Below are positions 16,462-24,986 of a DNA stretch of 64,000 nucleotides, piece after piece. Both the position numbers and the translations under genes were made by a program. How positions within the stretch are numbered: the first letter of the stretch is position 1; each line of letters starts with the position of its first letter. The stretch lies in the NCBI GenBank assembly GCA_002339015.1, contig DDJC01000107.1, forward strand, positions 31,235 through 95,234. Direction: 5' to 3'. The DNA comes from Burkholderiales bacterium UBA1834. GTDB lineage: Bacteria; Pseudomonadota; Gammaproteobacteria; Burkholderiales; Burkholderiaceae_C. The notes under the pieces were generated by a model, which had not been told where the DNA came from, did no database searches, and saw nothing but the letters and a program-made list of their open reading frames with translations.

Positions 16462-17970
16462 ATGACGGCTGCGGCCCCTTCTTTTTCCGTCGAGCGCCGC
16501 TCGGTATCCATCATTGGTGGATTGCTGATGGTGTCTGTGGTGCTGCTGTTCGGCAGCATCTTCTGGCTGTTCAGCGGCCAGAACCTCGCGCTGCTGCAGA
16601 TACCCTTGGTGCTGCTCTCCCTGATGCTGGTGATGATGACGGGCTTGCTCTACATCATCAACCCGCCGAAGCAGATGGGCGCGGCGCTTCTGACGGTGAT
16701 CTACTTCACCCTGGACCTGACGCTGCGCCAGGGCCTGGTTCAGGGCGGGGGTGCTGACGCGCAATCCATCGTCAAGGGGCTGATCGGCATCTTCCTGTTC
16801 GGGTTCGGCTTGTTCAACGGGCTGCAGCGGGTGTTCCGTCACCCCATCTTGGGGCTGTTCTTCATCTATGCGGGTTACGCGGCGTTTTCTGCCTCGTACT
16901 CCAGCACCATGGCGCTGGCCGTCGGTTCGGGGCTCACCTTGCTGGGCATCGTCTTCGTGGTCGCCAAGACCGCTACGGAAGACAAGGCAGGCGTCATGCG
17001 CCTGTGGACCTACATCTATGCTGCTGCCGCCGTGGCCGCAGTGCTGTCGCTGGGTTTGCTGGCCGCCGTGCCGAACATGGCCCGGGACTTCTCTGACCCT
17101 GGGGCGTTCCGCCTGCGCGGCATCACCGGCAACGCCAACAGCCTGGGGCCCATCATGGCCGTGGGCTTCCTCATCAGCCTGCTGATGATCAAGTGCGCCC
17201 CCACGCCCCGCTGGAAATGGATCCATCGCTTCTCTGCGCTGGCCCTGATCACTGCGCTGGCCATCACCAACAGCCGCGCCACCATCATCGGCCTGGCCGG
17301 CTCTCTGGCCCTGTCTTTCTTCATCTCCCATCAGATGGGCATCATCGGCGTGCTGCTGTTGCTGATGATGGGCACGATGGCCGTGGCCATGATGCTCAAC
17401 CCCGATCTGCTCGCCAGCGTGCTGGGTGTGTTCGCGGAGCTTTTCTCGCGCAGCGGTTCCGTGCAGGAGCTGACATCGCTGACCGGGCGCAGCAGCATCT
17501 GGGACGCCTGCTGGCTCTTGATCAAGGAAAAGCCGTTCGTGGGCTATGGCCTGGGCAGCGTGCGCGTCGAACTGCCCAAGGTCTTCTATGACCAGTGGGG
17601 CAACAGCGCAGCCACCGCGCACAACTTCGTGCTTGAAAGCATGATCAGCGTCGGGTTGATTGGAACACTGCCTCTGGTGGTGATGCTGGTCATGATGACG
17701 GCCGGCCTGTGGCGCTACGTGGGCTCGGGGGCCAAGGCTTATGGGCTGGATCTGCAGGAGCGCGCCATGGCCTTGTGCGCCTTCCAGATCCTGTGCATGT
17801 TCTGGATCCAGTCGATGGTGGAGAGATCCTTCTCAGGCATGGCGTCGCCCACCACGGTGGCGTTGGGCTTGTGCATCGCCACCTGCGTCTACCTGCTGCT
17901 CAACAAGCCCCAAGCTCTCAGACACACCCAGACGGCCTACACCTTCGCCAGACCTGCCCGGAGCACGTGA
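16462..17970 (+). CDS. O-antigen ligase/Wzy-like polymerase
   Basis: The 502-residue integral membrane protein has about ten to twelve hydrophobic helices. It has the Wzy_C/O-antigen ligase pattern: RLRGITGNANSLGPIMAVGF before the large loop, and the periplasmic loop with LTGRSSIWDACWLLIKEKPFVGYGLGS and AATAHNFVLESMISVGLIG (conserved H-N after a variable region). In a cluster with a flippase, glycosyltransferases and chain-length regulators, polymerisation of repeat units is the likeliest job. It starts right after gmd and its stop overlaps the GTG of the flippase gene. Confidence 0.88.
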   Translation: MTAAAPSFSVERRSVSIIGGLLMVSVVLLFGSIFWLFSGQNLALLQIPLVLLSLMLVMMTGLLYIINPPKQMGAALLTVIYFTLDLTLRQGLVQGGGADAQSIVKGLIGIFLFGFGLFNGLQRVFRHPILGLFFIYAGYAAFSASYSSTMALAVGSGLTLLGIVFVVAKTATEDKAGVMRLWTYIYAAAAVAAVLSLGLLAAVPNMARDFSDPGAFRLRGITGNANSLGPIMAVGFLISLLMIKCAPTPRWKWIHRFSALALITALAITNSRATIIGLAGSLALSFFISHQMGIIGVLLLLMMGTMAVAMMLNPDLLASVLGVFAELFSRSGSVQELTSLTGRSSIWDACWLLIKEKPFVGYGLGSVRVELPKVFYDQWGNSAATAHNFVLESMISVGLIGTLPLVVMLVMMTAGLWRYVGSGAKAYGLDLQERAMALCAFQILCMFWIQSMVERSFSGMASPTTVALGLCIATCVYLLLNKPQALRHTQTAYTFARPARST

Positions 17971-19268
17971 CCTTGGCTTCCCTGAAGGCCAAGGCCGCCC
18001 TACTGTGGCAAAGCCCTTCTCTGTGGCTGCTGGGTTCCAACCTGCTCACGCGGGGCCTGAGCTTCGTGGTGACGCTGCTGATTGCGCGAACAGTGGGGGT
18101 TGCAGCGCTGGGCATGTACTCCAGCACGCTGATCTCTGCAGCCAGCCTGACGACTCCCATCTCGCAGGCCATGGCCAACAGCGCGACCTTGATGGCGGCC
18201 CGTGAGGCGGGCGGCGTGTCCTCCTGGCGCAAGGTGCTGGCGGCCAATGCCTGGGTTCTGAGTGCTTGCGCCTTGCTGGCCTTGGCCGGGCCATGGTTCT
18301 TGTACGCCCGAACGGGTACGAAGGACTCGTTCGGTGTGATGCCCGAAGTGGGCTACGCGGTGGTCGCCGCACTGGCCCTGGGGCAACTGCTCTCCCAGTT
18401 CATGCTCGGGCTGGCGCACGGTACCCATCTTTCGCGGCAAGCTGCATGGGTGGTCACCGCCATGATGCTGCTCGGGCTGCTCAGTTGCTGGCCAGTGATC
18501 CAGATCTGGGGGCTGACAGGGGCGCTGGTTCAAGCCGCCCTCGTCATGGCAGCGCCGGGCTTGCTGCTGTGGCTGTACACGCGGCGCCAGTCTGCTGCCG
18601 TTTCCCCTGCCGAAGCCCGGGCAGGCCACCAGGACGCGTGGGCGCGGTTCTCCCACGCCTTGCCCAGCATCGGCTCCACGTTCATCAACAATGGCACCAA
18701 CTGGCTGTGCTGCATCTACTGGGTATTGCAACACCATGGGCACGCCGGCGTGGGCTTGGTGGCGATCGGGCTGCAGTGGGCGGTGATCATGCAGTTGCCC
18801 GTCAACAGTTGGGGCGGCCGAATCGTGCATGCATTGGGCACGGCGGCATCACAGGGGCCATCCGCCCTGAAGAAGGAAACCGCGCTTCAAGTGCGACGCT
18901 GCGTCGGCGTGACGGTGCTGACGGGGCTCGGCGTGTCGGCCCTGTCCCCTTGGATCGCCGACCTCTACCAAGCCGATCGGCACATGCTCATCGCACTGAT
19001 TCTGATCAATGGGCTGGCCGCCGTCGTGTCCAGCATCAACTACGTGTTTGAGCGCGTGTTCTTCTGCCTCGACAGCCAGCGCGTGTGGTTGGCAACATCG
19101 ATGTTCACCTACGCCATACAGCTGGTCTTCACGGCTGTCGCGATTCCTCACTCCCTGCTCGCCGTCGCATGGGGCAACCTGCTGGCCGTCTTGCTGATCA
19201 TGGCCATCGTCTTCCTGCACTTGCGCTGGCGATGGCGCCAGACCGCCGTCGGCCCAGCACACTCCTGA
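17967..19268 (+). CDS. Wzx-like polysaccharide flippase
   Basis: The 433-residue MOP-superfamily membrane protein begins VTLASLKAKAALLWQSPSLW, followed by the typical LLTRGLSFVVTLLIARTVGVAALGMY. The GTG start at 17967 overlaps the polymerase stop as GTGA, indicating coupling; the frame remains open upstream only as an overlap with the polymerase gene. It probably flips undecaprenyl-linked repeat units for Module B. It is not a simple duplicate of the flippase at the left edge, since the two share only family-level features. Confidence 0.88.
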   Translation: MTLASLKAKAALLWQSPSLWLLGSNLLTRGLSFVVTLLIARTVGVAALGMYSSTLISAASLTTPISQAMANSATLMAAREAGGVSSWRKVLAANAWVLSACALLALAGPWFLYARTGTKDSFGVMPEVGYAVVAALALGQLLSQFMLGLAHGTHLSRQAAWVVTAMMLLGLLSCWPVIQIWGLTGALVQAALVMAAPGLLLWLYTRRQSAAVSPAEARAGHQDAWARFSHALPSIGSTFINNGTNWLCCIYWVLQHHGHAGVGLVAIGLQWAVIMQLPVNSWGGRIVHALGTAASQGPSALKKETALQVRRCVGVTVLTGLGVSALSPWIADLYQADRHMLIALILINGLAAVVSSINYVFERVFFCLDSQRVWLATSMFTYAIQLVFTAVAIPHSLLAVAWGNLLAVLLIMAIVFLHLRWRWRQTAVGPAHS

Positions 19269-19281
19269 CCGTCTGCCCATC

Positions 19282-20421
19282 ATGGTGAACCGATCCATCA
19301 CCCCTGCTCTGGCATCAGACCGCCCGCGCGTGGCCCTGGTGACCAACAACCCACCGCCCTATCGGGTCCCCGTGTTCAACGCCATTGGCGACCATCCGGA
19401 ATGGGACGCTCATTTCATTTTCTCGGTGGCACGCGAGCCGGACAGGGCCTGGGACTTTGACCCGATCCGATTCAAGGCGCACTACTTGCGCGAACGCTAC
19501 GTACCGTCCAGCGACACGTACATCCACTTCAACATCGACATCTGGAAACTGCTGCGCGAGCTCAAGCCGGACCTCGTCTTCCTCAATGGGTTCAATCCCA
19601 CCAATGCATTGGCCTACCTGTATGCACGCACACACGGCGCAGCGATAGGCATGATCATCGATGGCACCATCCTGACTGAACAGCGGCTGTCGCGCTGGCA
19701 CCGCCTGATGCGGGCCTGGATGTACCCTCACATCGACACCTTCGCCGGCCCCAGCGAGGCCACTCTGCAGTTGTACGAGCACCATGGGGCCCCTCGCAGT
19801 GCGATGTTCAAGTCCCATCTGTGCGCCAACAACGAAGCCTTCGGCAAAGAGCAGGTGGCGCGTGGCGACCAGGACGATCTGATCTTCTGTGCACGCTTCA
19901 TCGCCGAGAAAAGCCCCTCCTTCGCCCTGCAGGTGGCCGATGGTGTGGCCCAGAGGCTGGGACGCAAGGTGTCCATCAAGATGGTGGGATCTGGGCCTCT
20001 CGACGAAGCCTTGCGGGCAGAGGCTGCGCGTTACCAGAACGTGAAGGTAACTTTCCCAGGCTTTGCCAAACAGGCCCAGTTGCCCGGGCTGTACGCCCAC
20101 GCACGCGTGCTGCTGTTTCCCACGGTGCGTGATGCCTGGGGAGTGGTCGCCAACGAAGCGTGCGCATCCGGGCTGCCCGTGGTCGTGACGCCCATGGCCG
20201 GGGTGGCCGGCGAACTGGTGATCGATGGTGACAACGGATTCGTACGCCCGCTGGACGTGCCCGCCTGGATCGATGCAGTAACGCGGCTCTTGAGCGATGA
20301 TGCGCTGTACGAGCGCATGTCCAGGCGCAGCCGCGAGCTGGTGGCGCCCTACACGTTCGACAATGCCACACGCGGACTGGCCGACGCGATCCGTCACGGA
20401 CTGAACAAGCACAAACGCTGA
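19282..20421 (+). CDS. GT4-family glycosyltransferase
   Basis: This 379-residue GT-B enzyme has an N-terminal RVALVTNNPPPYRVPVFNAI and a C-terminal half with IFCARFIAEKSPSFAL, VGSGPLDEAL, and the nucleotide-binding block FPTVRDAWGVVANEACASGLPVVVT. It is probably cytoplasmic and adds one sugar of the repeat unit. It begins 13 bases after the flippase stop and ends 11 before the membrane-anchored glycosidase, so it belongs to the same plus-strand operon. Donor sugar unknown; fucosyl transfer is possible given gmd/fcl but not shown. Confidence 0.87.
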   Translation: MVNRSITPALASDRPRVALVTNNPPPYRVPVFNAIGDHPEWDAHFIFSVAREPDRAWDFDPIRFKAHYLRERYVPSSDTYIHFNIDIWKLLRELKPDLVFLNGFNPTNALAYLYARTHGAAIGMIIDGTILTEQRLSRWHRLMRAWMYPHIDTFAGPSEATLQLYEHHGAPRSAMFKSHLCANNEAFGKEQVARGDQDDLIFCARFIAEKSPSFALQVADGVAQRLGRKVSIKMVGSGPLDEALRAEAARYQNVKVTFPGFAKQAQLPGLYAHARVLLFPTVRDAWGVVANEACASGLPVVVTPMAGVAGELVIDGDNGFVRPLDVPAWIDAVTRLLSDDALYERMSRRSRELVAPYTFDNATRGLADAIRHGLNKHKR

Positions 20422-20432
20422 AGGGATTCGCC

Positions 20433-22466
20433 ATGCGCCTGAAGACCTGGTTGTGGATCGGTGCCTGCGTGGTGGTGCTGTCGGCCGCCACACTGGCGAT
20501 GCTCCATAGGACATCCGCCTCGTGGCTGGAGGCGGACATGGTGCGAGGTGTACAGCCCGTGACCGATGCATCCCAGCCCCCTTCCGGGTACTTCCATCAA
20601 TTGATGGACGATGGGCAGGCGGACGGTGCGCTGACAGTGAGGTACCGCAGCGAGACATCGGCACAGGGCCAGTCGGTGCTGGTGATCGCGCTGGACAACA
20701 AGTCCAGGCGTGTCACCAACTACAACCTGTTCCTGGCATCCAGCCCGACCGATGTGGTCACAGGCGGCCTGTACCGCATCTCGGCCCAGCTGTCTGCCAC
20801 CGACAGTGTTCGAACACCCCTGATGCTGGGCCTGGGTTTTCAGCTCTACCAGCCCGGCGGTCAGTACCTGGGCGACACCTCACCGGCGAGCGCCATGTTC
20901 ACGGGGGTACTGGGCGCGAACCAGCCTGTGCAGGCCTCCTGGCTCGGGGGAACGCGCTATGAACAGCAGGATAAGGCGCCATCCTCGCTATTGCCACGGC
21001 TGTCGCTCTACAACATTCCCCCCGGCTTCGTTGGCGAGATTCGCCTGACCAACGTGGGCTGGCAGACCCCGGCAGCCGCCCAGGCCAAGGTGCAGACGGC
21101 ATCCCAGCCATCAGCCACACCCCTCGTCGATGCCTGGACCGTGGCTGCGGGACAGATACTGCCGCTGCGATTTGCACTGACGCCCCAGGAATGGACTCCC
21201 AACGAAGCGCCGGCCGCCACGTTGACCTTGCGCGCCCCTTCCGGCCGCACCCAGGCCTACCCCTTGGACGCAGCAGTGAGCATGGTGAGCGATGAAGGCC
21301 AGGCGCTCGGCACGTGGCAAGTCCGTGTGCCGGCGGACTGGCCCGCGGGGGTTTCCAAGTTGCTGTATGCACAGGCAGGCTTTTCACAGCGAGAGATCGG
21401 TGAGGTTTCGGTGGGCGATCAGACAGGCGTGTTCATTGGCCATGCTTTCCATCGGTACCCAGGCGCCAGCGAAAAACGATTCGGCCCCTTGAACGTGCGT
21501 TATCAGTTTGCCCGGAGCCTGGCGAATGATCTGACTTACCTGAATCAATGGTGGACCGGCGATGGTGAGTACGACTGGCGCGGCATAGACCGCTGGGCCG
21601 ACTTTCACGCGGGCACTGGGCAACGTCGGCTTCTGATCACCTTCTCCGGTTCACCAAGCTGGGCCAGCCAGTCCCCCCAACAGGCCGCCGCCATGGGGCA
21701 GCCTGGCAATGCGGCACCGCCACGGCGCGAACTCTTCGCGGCCTATGCGCGCATGGTGCGCGATACCGTGAGCCGCTACAAGGACCGGCTCCTCGCCGTG
21801 GAGTGCTGGAACGAACCCAACAGCCCCGATTTCTTCACAGGCACACAGACCGATCTGGCAGACCTGTGCCAACTGGTGCATGACGGAGCCAAGGCCGTCG
21901 CACCGCAGTTGCCGGTGATATGCCCGCAGGCGGACAGCCCGGAAACCGCAGCCTTTGTGTACGAGGCGCGGACCAGCAAGGGCGAATCGATCCTCTCACG
22001 TTGCGATGTGGTCGGGGCTCACATCTACAACCGCCTCGGCCACGACACCCAAGGGCGGTGGTATGCCGCACAGCGGCTCGATGATTCGCTGGAGTTGCTG
22101 CGCAAGATCAACCTGCGCCATGGGGTAGCGGACAAACCGATCGCCGTGACCGAATACGGCGTTTCAAGCTGCGTCACACAACCGACCCGGCAGCACCCGC
22201 AAACCTTCGGCAGCATGCCATCGACCGAAGCTGGCGATGCGCTCTACCAGAGCTTGGGCGGCTTCCGTGAAAAGGGCGTGTGGATGGTGGCGCTGTACTC
22301 GTTCGACCACGAGAACAACGATCCGAAGTGCCGGCCAGGCGGCAGTTTCACGCGCATGATGCGCGTGGACGAGCAAGGCCGCCAGGTGGTGGATCAGGCC
22401 GTGGTGACACGGTTGAACGAGGCAGTCCGTGATTTCGGCCGCCCTGACGGCGTCAGTACTCGTTGA
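20433..22466 (+). CDS. Membrane-anchored clan GH-A glycoside hydrolase
   Basis: The 677-residue protein has an N-terminal signal anchor (WLWIGACVVVLSAATLAML), about 300 residues of beta-rich sequence, then a TIM-barrel-like domain. The likely acid/base is Glu461 in ECWNEPNSP and the nucleophile Glu574 in VTEYGVSS, an arrangement seen in GH39 and related GH-A families. It probably acts in the periplasm on the polymer made by the cluster, trimming or releasing chains; polysaccharide operons often carry such a hydrolase. A ribosome site AAGGGA lies upstream. Its 3' end overlaps the convergent epsG gene by 14 bases. Confidence 0.78.
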   Translation: MRLKTWLWIGACVVVLSAATLAMLHRTSASWLEADMVRGVQPVTDASQPPSGYFHQLMDDGQADGALTVRYRSETSAQGQSVLVIALDNKSRRVTNYNLFLASSPTDVVTGGLYRISAQLSATDSVRTPLMLGLGFQLYQPGGQYLGDTSPASAMFTGVLGANQPVQASWLGGTRYEQQDKAPSSLLPRLSLYNIPPGFVGEIRLTNVGWQTPAAAQAKVQTASQPSATPLVDAWTVAAGQILPLRFALTPQEWTPNEAPAATLTLRAPSGRTQAYPLDAAVSMVSDEGQALGTWQVRVPADWPAGVSKLLYAQAGFSQREIGEVSVGDQTGVFIGHAFHRYPGASEKRFGPLNVRYQFARSLANDLTYLNQWWTGDGEYDWRGIDRWADFHAGTGQRRLLITFSGSPSWASQSPQQAAAMGQPGNAAPPRRELFAAYARMVRDTVSRYKDRLLAVECWNEPNSPDFFTGTQTDLADLCQLVHDGAKAVAPQLPVICPQADSPETAAFVYEARTSKGESILSRCDVVGAHIYNRLGHDTQGRWYAAQRLDDSLELLRKINLRHGVADKPIAVTEYGVSSCVTQPTRQHPQTFGSMPSTEAGDALYQSLGGFREKGVWMVALYSFDHENNDPKCRPGGSFTRMMRVDEQGRQVVDQAVVTRLNEAVRDFGRPDGVSTR

Positions 22467-23388
22467 GAATTGTGCCGACGATCTGCGTGTCACCCATGCC
22501 GACCGTACGCACCAGGCTTTCCAGCGAGGGCACCGAGGTGCGGTTGCGGCGGGCCAGCACCAGGGCCGCCCCGCACTTGGCCGCGGTCACGGCACCATCG
22601 GTGCCGACCGATGCTGCCGGTGTGTCGACAATGATGCGATCAAACTTGGTACGCAGCTCACGGATGAGCATGCCGAAAGCTGGCCGCTCCAGAAGTTCGA
22701 GCGGGTTAGGTGGCGTCACCCCCACGGGCAGCACGAACAGGCTGGGCAGCTCACGCACGGACTGAATCACCTTGGAGGCCACTCGGCCCGACAGGATGCT
22801 CGACAGGCCCACATCGCCACGCTCCAGATTGAACAGCTCGTGGATGCGCGGTGTGCGCATGTCCGCATCGATCAACAGGGTGCGGCCCGGCAATTGCGAG
22901 AAAGCCACGGCCAGATTGGCCGCGAAGTAGGTCTTGCCATCCCCCGAATTGGGGCTCAACACAGCCAGGGCATGGCGGGGCCCCTCTCCGCTGTACATCT
23001 TCATGATCAGATGGCTGCGGATCGTGCGGAAGGTTTCGGCTTGCTCAGAGAACGGGCGTGCACCCACGACCAACTCGGCATTGAGCCCCCCGCGGCCTTC
23101 GGCGGCGTAGGGGTAGTGGAACTGCTGGGCCAATGCCCACAGCACATCATCACTGTTGGCAAAACCAAGCTGCACAGCGGCTTCGCCGAAACGCACGCCG
23201 TTTTCACGCTGGTAGTTCAGGATCTGTTCGATCTGCTCCGGCGACAGCTTGTTGGCCTGGCTGATGATCTCGCCGATGGAACGATCAGGCACAGCGCCCT
23301 GCTCGGTGTCTCGGAAGGCAGGGTCCTTGCGGTCATCGGGTGCACCGAAGGACGAGGGATAGGACGACGGCTGATACGAAGAATTCAT
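22453..23388 (-). CDS. epsG: EpsG chain-length determinant tyrosine kinase (copy B)
   Basis: The 311-residue ATPase has Walker A SPNSGDGKT (145-153), Walker A' LLIDADMR (171-178) and Walker B IIVDTPA. A Ser/Pro-rich N-terminus (35 residues, absent in copy A) precedes the two MshEN-like repeats, including RFGEAAVQLGFANSDDVLWAL. It ends in ILNEY, with one C-terminal Tyr instead of a tyrosine cluster. The ATG at 23388 is chosen because TGAGGTG, overlapping the epsF stop, lies about eight bases upstream; a GTG two codons earlier is possible. It pairs with epsF immediately upstream. Confidence 0.92.
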   Translation of the reverse strand: MNSSYQPSSYPSSFGAPDDRKDPAFRDTEQGAVPDRSIGEIISQANKLSPEQIEQILNYQRENGVRFGEAAVQLGFANSDDVLWALAQQFHYPYAAEGRGGLNAELVVGARPFSEQAETFRTIRSHLIMKMYSGEGPRHALAVLSPNSGDGKTYFAANLAVAFSQLPGRTLLIDADMRTPRIHELFNLERGDVGLSSILSGRVASKVIQSVRELPSLFVLPVGVTPPNPLELLERPAFGMLIRELRTKFDRIIVDTPAASVGTDGAVTAAKCGAALVLARRNRTSVPSLESLVRTVGMGDTQIVGTILNEY

Positions 23389-23400
23389 GACCACAACACC

Positions 23401-24852
23401 TCAGGCCGACGCCATGGGTTTGACTGGCACAACGGCATTGCCGCCACTGCCCTGGGATGGGTCCGGCTCCTTCTTGAGACGGCGGAACACACCCTTCCTG
23501 CTGGCATTCGGGTCTGGCAGGATGCCGATGACCGGCAGATCCAGTGTCTGGATCAGATCGAACGGGCTACGGACACGACGGTCAAACAGCTCGACACCGA
23601 AGGCGGCCATGAGGCCGAGCAGGACCCCCATCACCGAGGCAACCACCATGTTGAGAAGCATGCGAGGCGACGAGTGCTTGGCGGGCTCGGTGGCGGCATT
23701 GAGCAGCACCACACCGGCCTGGCCGGCATTGCTCTCCAGGCTGGACTGGCTCTGGCGCAACTGGATGGTGTCGTAAATGCGTTGCGCGCTCAGCACCTCG
23801 CTCTCGAGCAGGGTCAACTCGGTGCGCTGATCCTTCATGGAGAGCACCTTCGTGCGCTGCTCGTCGTAGGCTTTGAGTGCTTCCGAGAGCCGTGTGGAGG
23901 CGATGTTGTCGGTGATGCCGACACTGGCCGTGATCTTGCCGGTTTCGTTGCGCAAGCGTGCCTGCAGCGCCCTCAGGTTCGCGTTGGCTTCCTGCACCAA
24001 GGGGTGGTTCTCACCATAACGCGCATTGAGTTCCTCAAGACGCGCCTCCTGACGGGAGATGTCTGATTTGATGCCACCGATGAGAGGGTTGACCAGCACA
24101 TCGTTGATCTGATCGGGACTGCGCCGCGCCTGGTTGCTGCGGGTGCCTGCCTCGACCTGGACCGCCTTGAGTTGCAGCACTTGGTTGGACAGCTCCGCCA
24201 GACGTGCCATTTCGACGTCAAGGCGCTCTTCGGTGGCGATGATGCCGCGCTCACGTTGCGCTTCGGCCAATTTGGTCTGCGCCGTTTCCAGCTTGGAGCG
24301 GGCTTGCCGGGCCCGCTCTTCGAAGTATTCGGAGTATTGACGCGCCGGGGCATTGCGCATCTGGACCGTGGTTTCGATGTAAGCCTGGGCAAACGCATTG
24401 GCGACCGTGGCCGCGAATGCCGGGTCATTGCCGTCGTACTGGATCTCGATGACGTTGGATTCCCGGGCCGGACGAACTTCGAGGCCCTTGGAAATGATGC
24501 CGCCCATCCAGGCCTCGTAGCTTCCCCGGCTGTCCGTCTCCGATTCCCAGCGCTTGCGCATCGACGGGATATCGCCCAACCGCAGCATGCGCACCACCCG
24601 CTCTGCCACGTGAGAGCTTTGAATGATGTCGATCTGCGTCGCCAGAATGCTGCTGGGCAAGGCGCCACCGAGGGCCGCCACGGTGGTGGAGATGGGGTCG
24701 GGCCGAGAGTCGATGACCACGGTGGCCGTGGCCTTGTAGCTCTTGGGCATGATCAAGCTGACCAGCAAGGTGCTGATCAACACGAGTGCCAGCACACCTA
24801 CCACCAGCTTCCACCTGGCCCAGACGATTCTGAGAAACTGATCAAACGTCAT
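23401..24852 (-). CDS. epsF: EpsF chain-length determinant protein (copy B)
   Basis: The 483-residue polysaccharide co-polymerase has transmembrane helices near residues 18-38 (LVVGVLALVLISTLLVSLIM) and 415-435 (MVVASVMGVLLGLMAAFGVEL), flanking a long periplasmic coiled-coil region. The start at MTFDQFL has GGGAG eight bases upstream. It is paralogous to 2282-3700. With EpsG it should control chain length of the Module B polymer. It lies downstream of a hairpin terminator that separates it from epsD, so it may have its own weak promoter or depend on read-through. Confidence 0.92.
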   Translation of the reverse strand: MTFDQFLRIVWARWKLVVGVLALVLISTLLVSLIMPKSYKATATVVIDSRPDPISTTVAALGGALPSSILATQIDIIQSSHVAERVVRMLRLGDIPSMRKRWESETDSRGSYEAWMGGIISKGLEVRPARESNVIEIQYDGNDPAFAATVANAFAQAYIETTVQMRNAPARQYSEYFEERARQARSKLETAQTKLAEAQRERGIIATEERLDVEMARLAELSNQVLQLKAVQVEAGTRSNQARRSPDQINDVLVNPLIGGIKSDISRQEARLEELNARYGENHPLVQEANANLRALQARLRNETGKITASVGITDNIASTRLSEALKAYDEQRTKVLSMKDQRTELTLLESEVLSAQRIYDTIQLRQSQSSLESNAGQAGVVLLNAATEPAKHSSPRMLLNMVVASVMGVLLGLMAAFGVELFDRRVRSPFDLIQTLDLPVIGILPDPNASRKGVFRRLKKEPDPSQGSGGNAVVPVKPMASA

Positions 24853-24911
24853 CCGACGTACTCCCGGAGGTGCCCATGCATTCTTCCATCGGCCGATGGG
24901 GCACAAACTGA

Positions 24912-24940
24912 AAGGAACCTTTCACGGTGAAAGGCTCCTT
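24912..24940 (-). terminator. Hairpin between epsD and epsF, probable terminator or attenuator
   Basis: On the minus strand AAGGAGCCTTTCAC (24940-24927) and GTGAAAGGTTCCTT (24925-24912) pair over 14 positions with one G-U. The stem is followed by TCAGTTTG. It lies 47 bases after the epsD stop and 60 before the epsF start. Confidence 0.65.
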
Positions 24941-24986
24941 CCTGACTACTACGTGGCTCTGACAAGTTGAAGGCGCCTGTCGCCTA

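Noticed and set aside
15079..17622. 847-codon open frame on the minus strand across gmd and the polymerase gene
   Set aside because: It is antisense to two certain genes. Its His/Gln/Arg-rich composition is what a GC-rich gene gives in the opposite frame; no motif or ribosome site is present.
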